NCBI GenBank assembly: GCA_900550825.1
Contig: URTZ01000134.1
Coordinates: 1-5,600 of the forward strand
Length of the DNA stretch: 5,600 nt
Source: an uncultured Collinsella sp.
Lineage (GTDB): Bacteria; Actinomycetota; Coriobacteriia; Coriobacteriales; Coriobacteriaceae
Reading direction: 5' to 3'
Positions 4,042-5,600 of the stretch are shown here, piece by piece. The notes below the pieces were generated by a model that was not told the origin of the DNA, made no database searches, and saw only the letters and a list, made by a program, of their open reading frames with translations. Position 1 is the first letter of the stretch. The number at the start of each line of letters is the position of its first letter. The position numbers and the translations under genes were made by a program.

Positions 4042-5600
4042 TTACGAGCGTTTGCGACTCGCCAGGGCGCCTGCGGCGATGGCGGCTGTTCCCGCAAGGG
4101 CGGCTGCCACGATGGCTGCGTTCGAGGTGTCGCCGGTTGCCGCGAGCTTGCCGACGGTCTTGGCTCCCTTGGCTGCAACTGCAACGGTCTTGGTTGTCTT
4201 CGTGCCCTCGGACTTGGAACCCTCGGGCTTGGTCTTGCCGTGCTTTTCCTCGGGCTTGGTCTCCTCGGGAGGCACGATGACCGTGCTCTTGGCGACAGCG
4301 GCGTCATAGGGGGAGTCAATCGTGGCATCGCCCGTGCCGATGGTCTGCCCCGCCTCGTAGACGATGCCGTCGCTGAGCTCTTCCTTGTTGCGATAGTCAA
4401 TGACTTTGCCGCCTGCAGGCGTCTGGATGGTGGCGTCCTTGATTTCGATGGTGCCGATCGCCTTGCCGTCCGCGCTCATGGCAAGGGCGAAGATAGCCGC
4501 CGTGTCTCCCTCGGCCGTGACCTTGCTGCGGACGATCGAGATGGTCGCGGGCGTGATGCCCTTCTCGGTCTGCGCGAAGATGCCGATGTTCAGGCCCTCG
4601 GACTCAGGGATGATTTCGTCGTTTTGGTCTCCACTGTAGTGGTCGGGGCCGTCGCCGCCGGTCTCGGCATAGCGGGCTATGGCCTTGACAACGGAGTCGC
4701 TGATGTAGATATGGCCACCCGCTTCGTCGGAGTAGAAATTACTGGTGGAGATTGCAACCGAGAACCTGCCTTCTGCGAGCGCATCCACAGTCGAGCCGTT
4801 CTTGATGACGATGTCGTCCTCATCGGTGAAGAGTGCGCTGGCTTCCCCGCCATCTGAGCTTGCGCGGACCGTCACGGTCGCGCCATCGAGCGTGATGCCC
4901 TTGTAGACATAGATGCCATACCCAACGCCACTTGCGTTGAGGGAAGCGTTCGTGACCGTGAGGCTGTTTTTACCGTCGATGGCGGCGTCTTCCTCGGAGC
5001 TTGCCTTGACCTGGCTGCCACCCGAGATCTCGATGTTGCCGTCGGCCCAAATCGCATTGTCTTTGATAGAGCTTGCCTCTACCTTGCCGCCGCCCTTTAT
5101 GATGAGGTTCTCGTTAGCATCGATACCCTGATCCTCGGTGGCCTTGGCGGTGACGGTTCCGCTGTTGTCGATCGTGATGTTGCCGTCGGCCCTGATGCCA
5201 TCCGAATCGCCCGTGGCGTTAACGTTTCCCGAGCCCTTGATGGTGACATCGCCCCCGGCATCGATGGCATCGTGCTCGGTGCTCGTGGCGTTGACAGTGC
5301 CAGCGCCGTCGATGTTGATGTTGCCGACGGAAGTGATGGCGTCACGAGAAGATGTCACGTTGAGCGTGCTGGACGCGTCGCCCTGAATATTAAGCTCGGC
5401 GTTCTCGTTCGCGCCATCCTTAACCTTGATGCCGCGGCCGTTGTCGTTAGTGACGGTGTTGTTGCCCTCGTAGCTCACGTTGAGCTTGCCCGCTGCCTCG
5501 ATCGCGCCGCCGTTATAGCCGTTGAGCTTCATGTCGTCGGCGCCGTCCCAGCTCCAGGTGCCGGCGGCGTCGCCCGCCGCGGTGCCGGCGTTGTATTGGG
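4042..5600 (-). CDS. Sortase-anchored beta-helix repeat surface protein, paralogous copy, 5' truncated by the window edge
   Basis: 518 codons are visible and the gene continues beyond the window. An ATG at 5530-5532 could be mistaken for the start. The frame stays open upstream of it, encoding QYNAGTAAGD and GTWSWDGADD, which match residues 73-94 of the neighbouring complete copy. About 72 N-terminal residues, including the signal peptide, are therefore outside. Visible layout: the GTWSWDGADD opening (13-22), a ladder of 24-residue repeats (about 80-247), a second beta-rich region (about 250-440) with IYISDSVVKAIARY at 297-310, a Lys/Glu/Thr-rich linker (about 443-480), LAATGD (485-490), a hydrophobic Ala-rich segment and terminal SRKRS. 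By eye it aligns end to end with the complete copy with most residues identical. Differences include a small insertion (NKEELSDGIV in place of KLRDGI) and a shorter, differently composed linker. It is expected to be secreted and wall-anchored; the ligand is unknown. Confidence 0.87.
   Translation of the reverse strand, partial: QYNAGTAAGDAAGTWSWDGADDMKLNGYNGGAIEAAGKLNVSYEGNNTVTNDNGRGIKVKDGANENAELNIQGDASSTLNVTSSRDAITSVGNINIDGAGTVNATSTEHDAIDAGGDVTIKGSGNVNATGDSDGIRADGNITIDNSGTVTAKATEDQGIDANENLIIKGGGKVEASSIKDNAIWADGNIEISGGSQVKASSEEDAAIDGKNSLTVTNASLNASGVGYGIYVYKGITLDGATVTVRASSDGGEASALFTDEDDIVIKNGSTVDALAEGRFSVAISTSNFYSDEAGGHIYISDSVVKAIARYAETGGDGPDHYSGDQNDEIIPESEGLNIGIFAQTEKGITPATISIVRSKVTAEGDTAAIFALAMSADGKAIGTIEIKDATIQTPAGGKVIDYRNKEELSDGIVYEAGQTIGTGDATIDSPYDAAVAKSTVIVPPEETKPEEKHGKTKPEGSKSEGTKTTKTVAVAAKGAKTVGKLAATGDTSNAAIVAAALAGTAAIAAGALASRKRS
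4129..4146 (-). other. Sortase recognition motif LAATGD (truncated copy)
   Basis: The 18 bases are identical to those coding the motif in the neighbouring copy, and the same kind of hydrophobic helix and SRKRS tail follows. Conservation of Ala in both paralogues argues that it is functional and not a random loss of the canonical Pro. Confidence 0.75.
4858..5343 (-). repeat. Array of about seven 24-residue beta-helix rungs, truncated copy
   Basis: It has the same rung pattern as the complete copy: DAI-GNI, DAI-GDV, DGI-GNI, QGI-ENL, NAI-GNI, DAAI-NSL and YGI-KGI at steps of 22-24 residues. Each rung is more like the same-numbered rung of the other copy than its own neighbours, so the ladder existed before the genes duplicated. 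Array ends are approximate. Confidence 0.75.

Overview
The base composition is GC-rich. The window encodes a uracil permease and two surface proteins ending in a sortase-type tail with the motif LAATGD. Together these suggest a high-GC Gram-positive bacterium of the Coriobacteriia (Collinsella/Olsenella-like gut actinobacteria). This is inferred from protein style and composition; no rRNA or other marker is present.

Layout. (a) 1-1046, + strand: the 3' part of an NCS2-family uracil permease whose N-terminus lies outside the window. (b) 1065-1110: a long, nearly perfect hairpin between convergent genes, probably a two-way terminator; it contains the stop codon of the next gene. (c) 1107-1772, - strand: a small alpha/beta-hydrolase of the putative-esterase type. 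(d) 1773-1979: intergenic, holding the terminator of the next gene. (e) 1980-3770, - strand: a complete secreted, sortase-anchored protein with a parallel beta-helix-like ladder of about 24-residue repeats. (f) 3771-4041: intergenic, holding the terminator of the upstream gene and the start region of gene (e). (g) 4042-5600, - strand: a close paralogue of (e) that runs off the window; its apparent ATG at 5532 is internal, because the reading frame and the similarity to (e) continue to the window edge.

How they work together. The main point of interest is the tandem pair of repeat-rich, wall-anchored proteins, each with its own terminator and a gap of about 270 bp. They look like a local gene duplication that has since diverged, mainly in loop positions and in the Pro/Lys/Glu-rich wall linker. 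A role in adhesion or glycan binding is plausible from the fold but is not shown by the sequence. The esterase lies downstream on the same strand, separated by a terminator, and need not be functionally linked. The permease is an ordinary nucleobase uptake gene. I see no tRNA, rRNA, CRISPR array, insertion sequence or phage gene.
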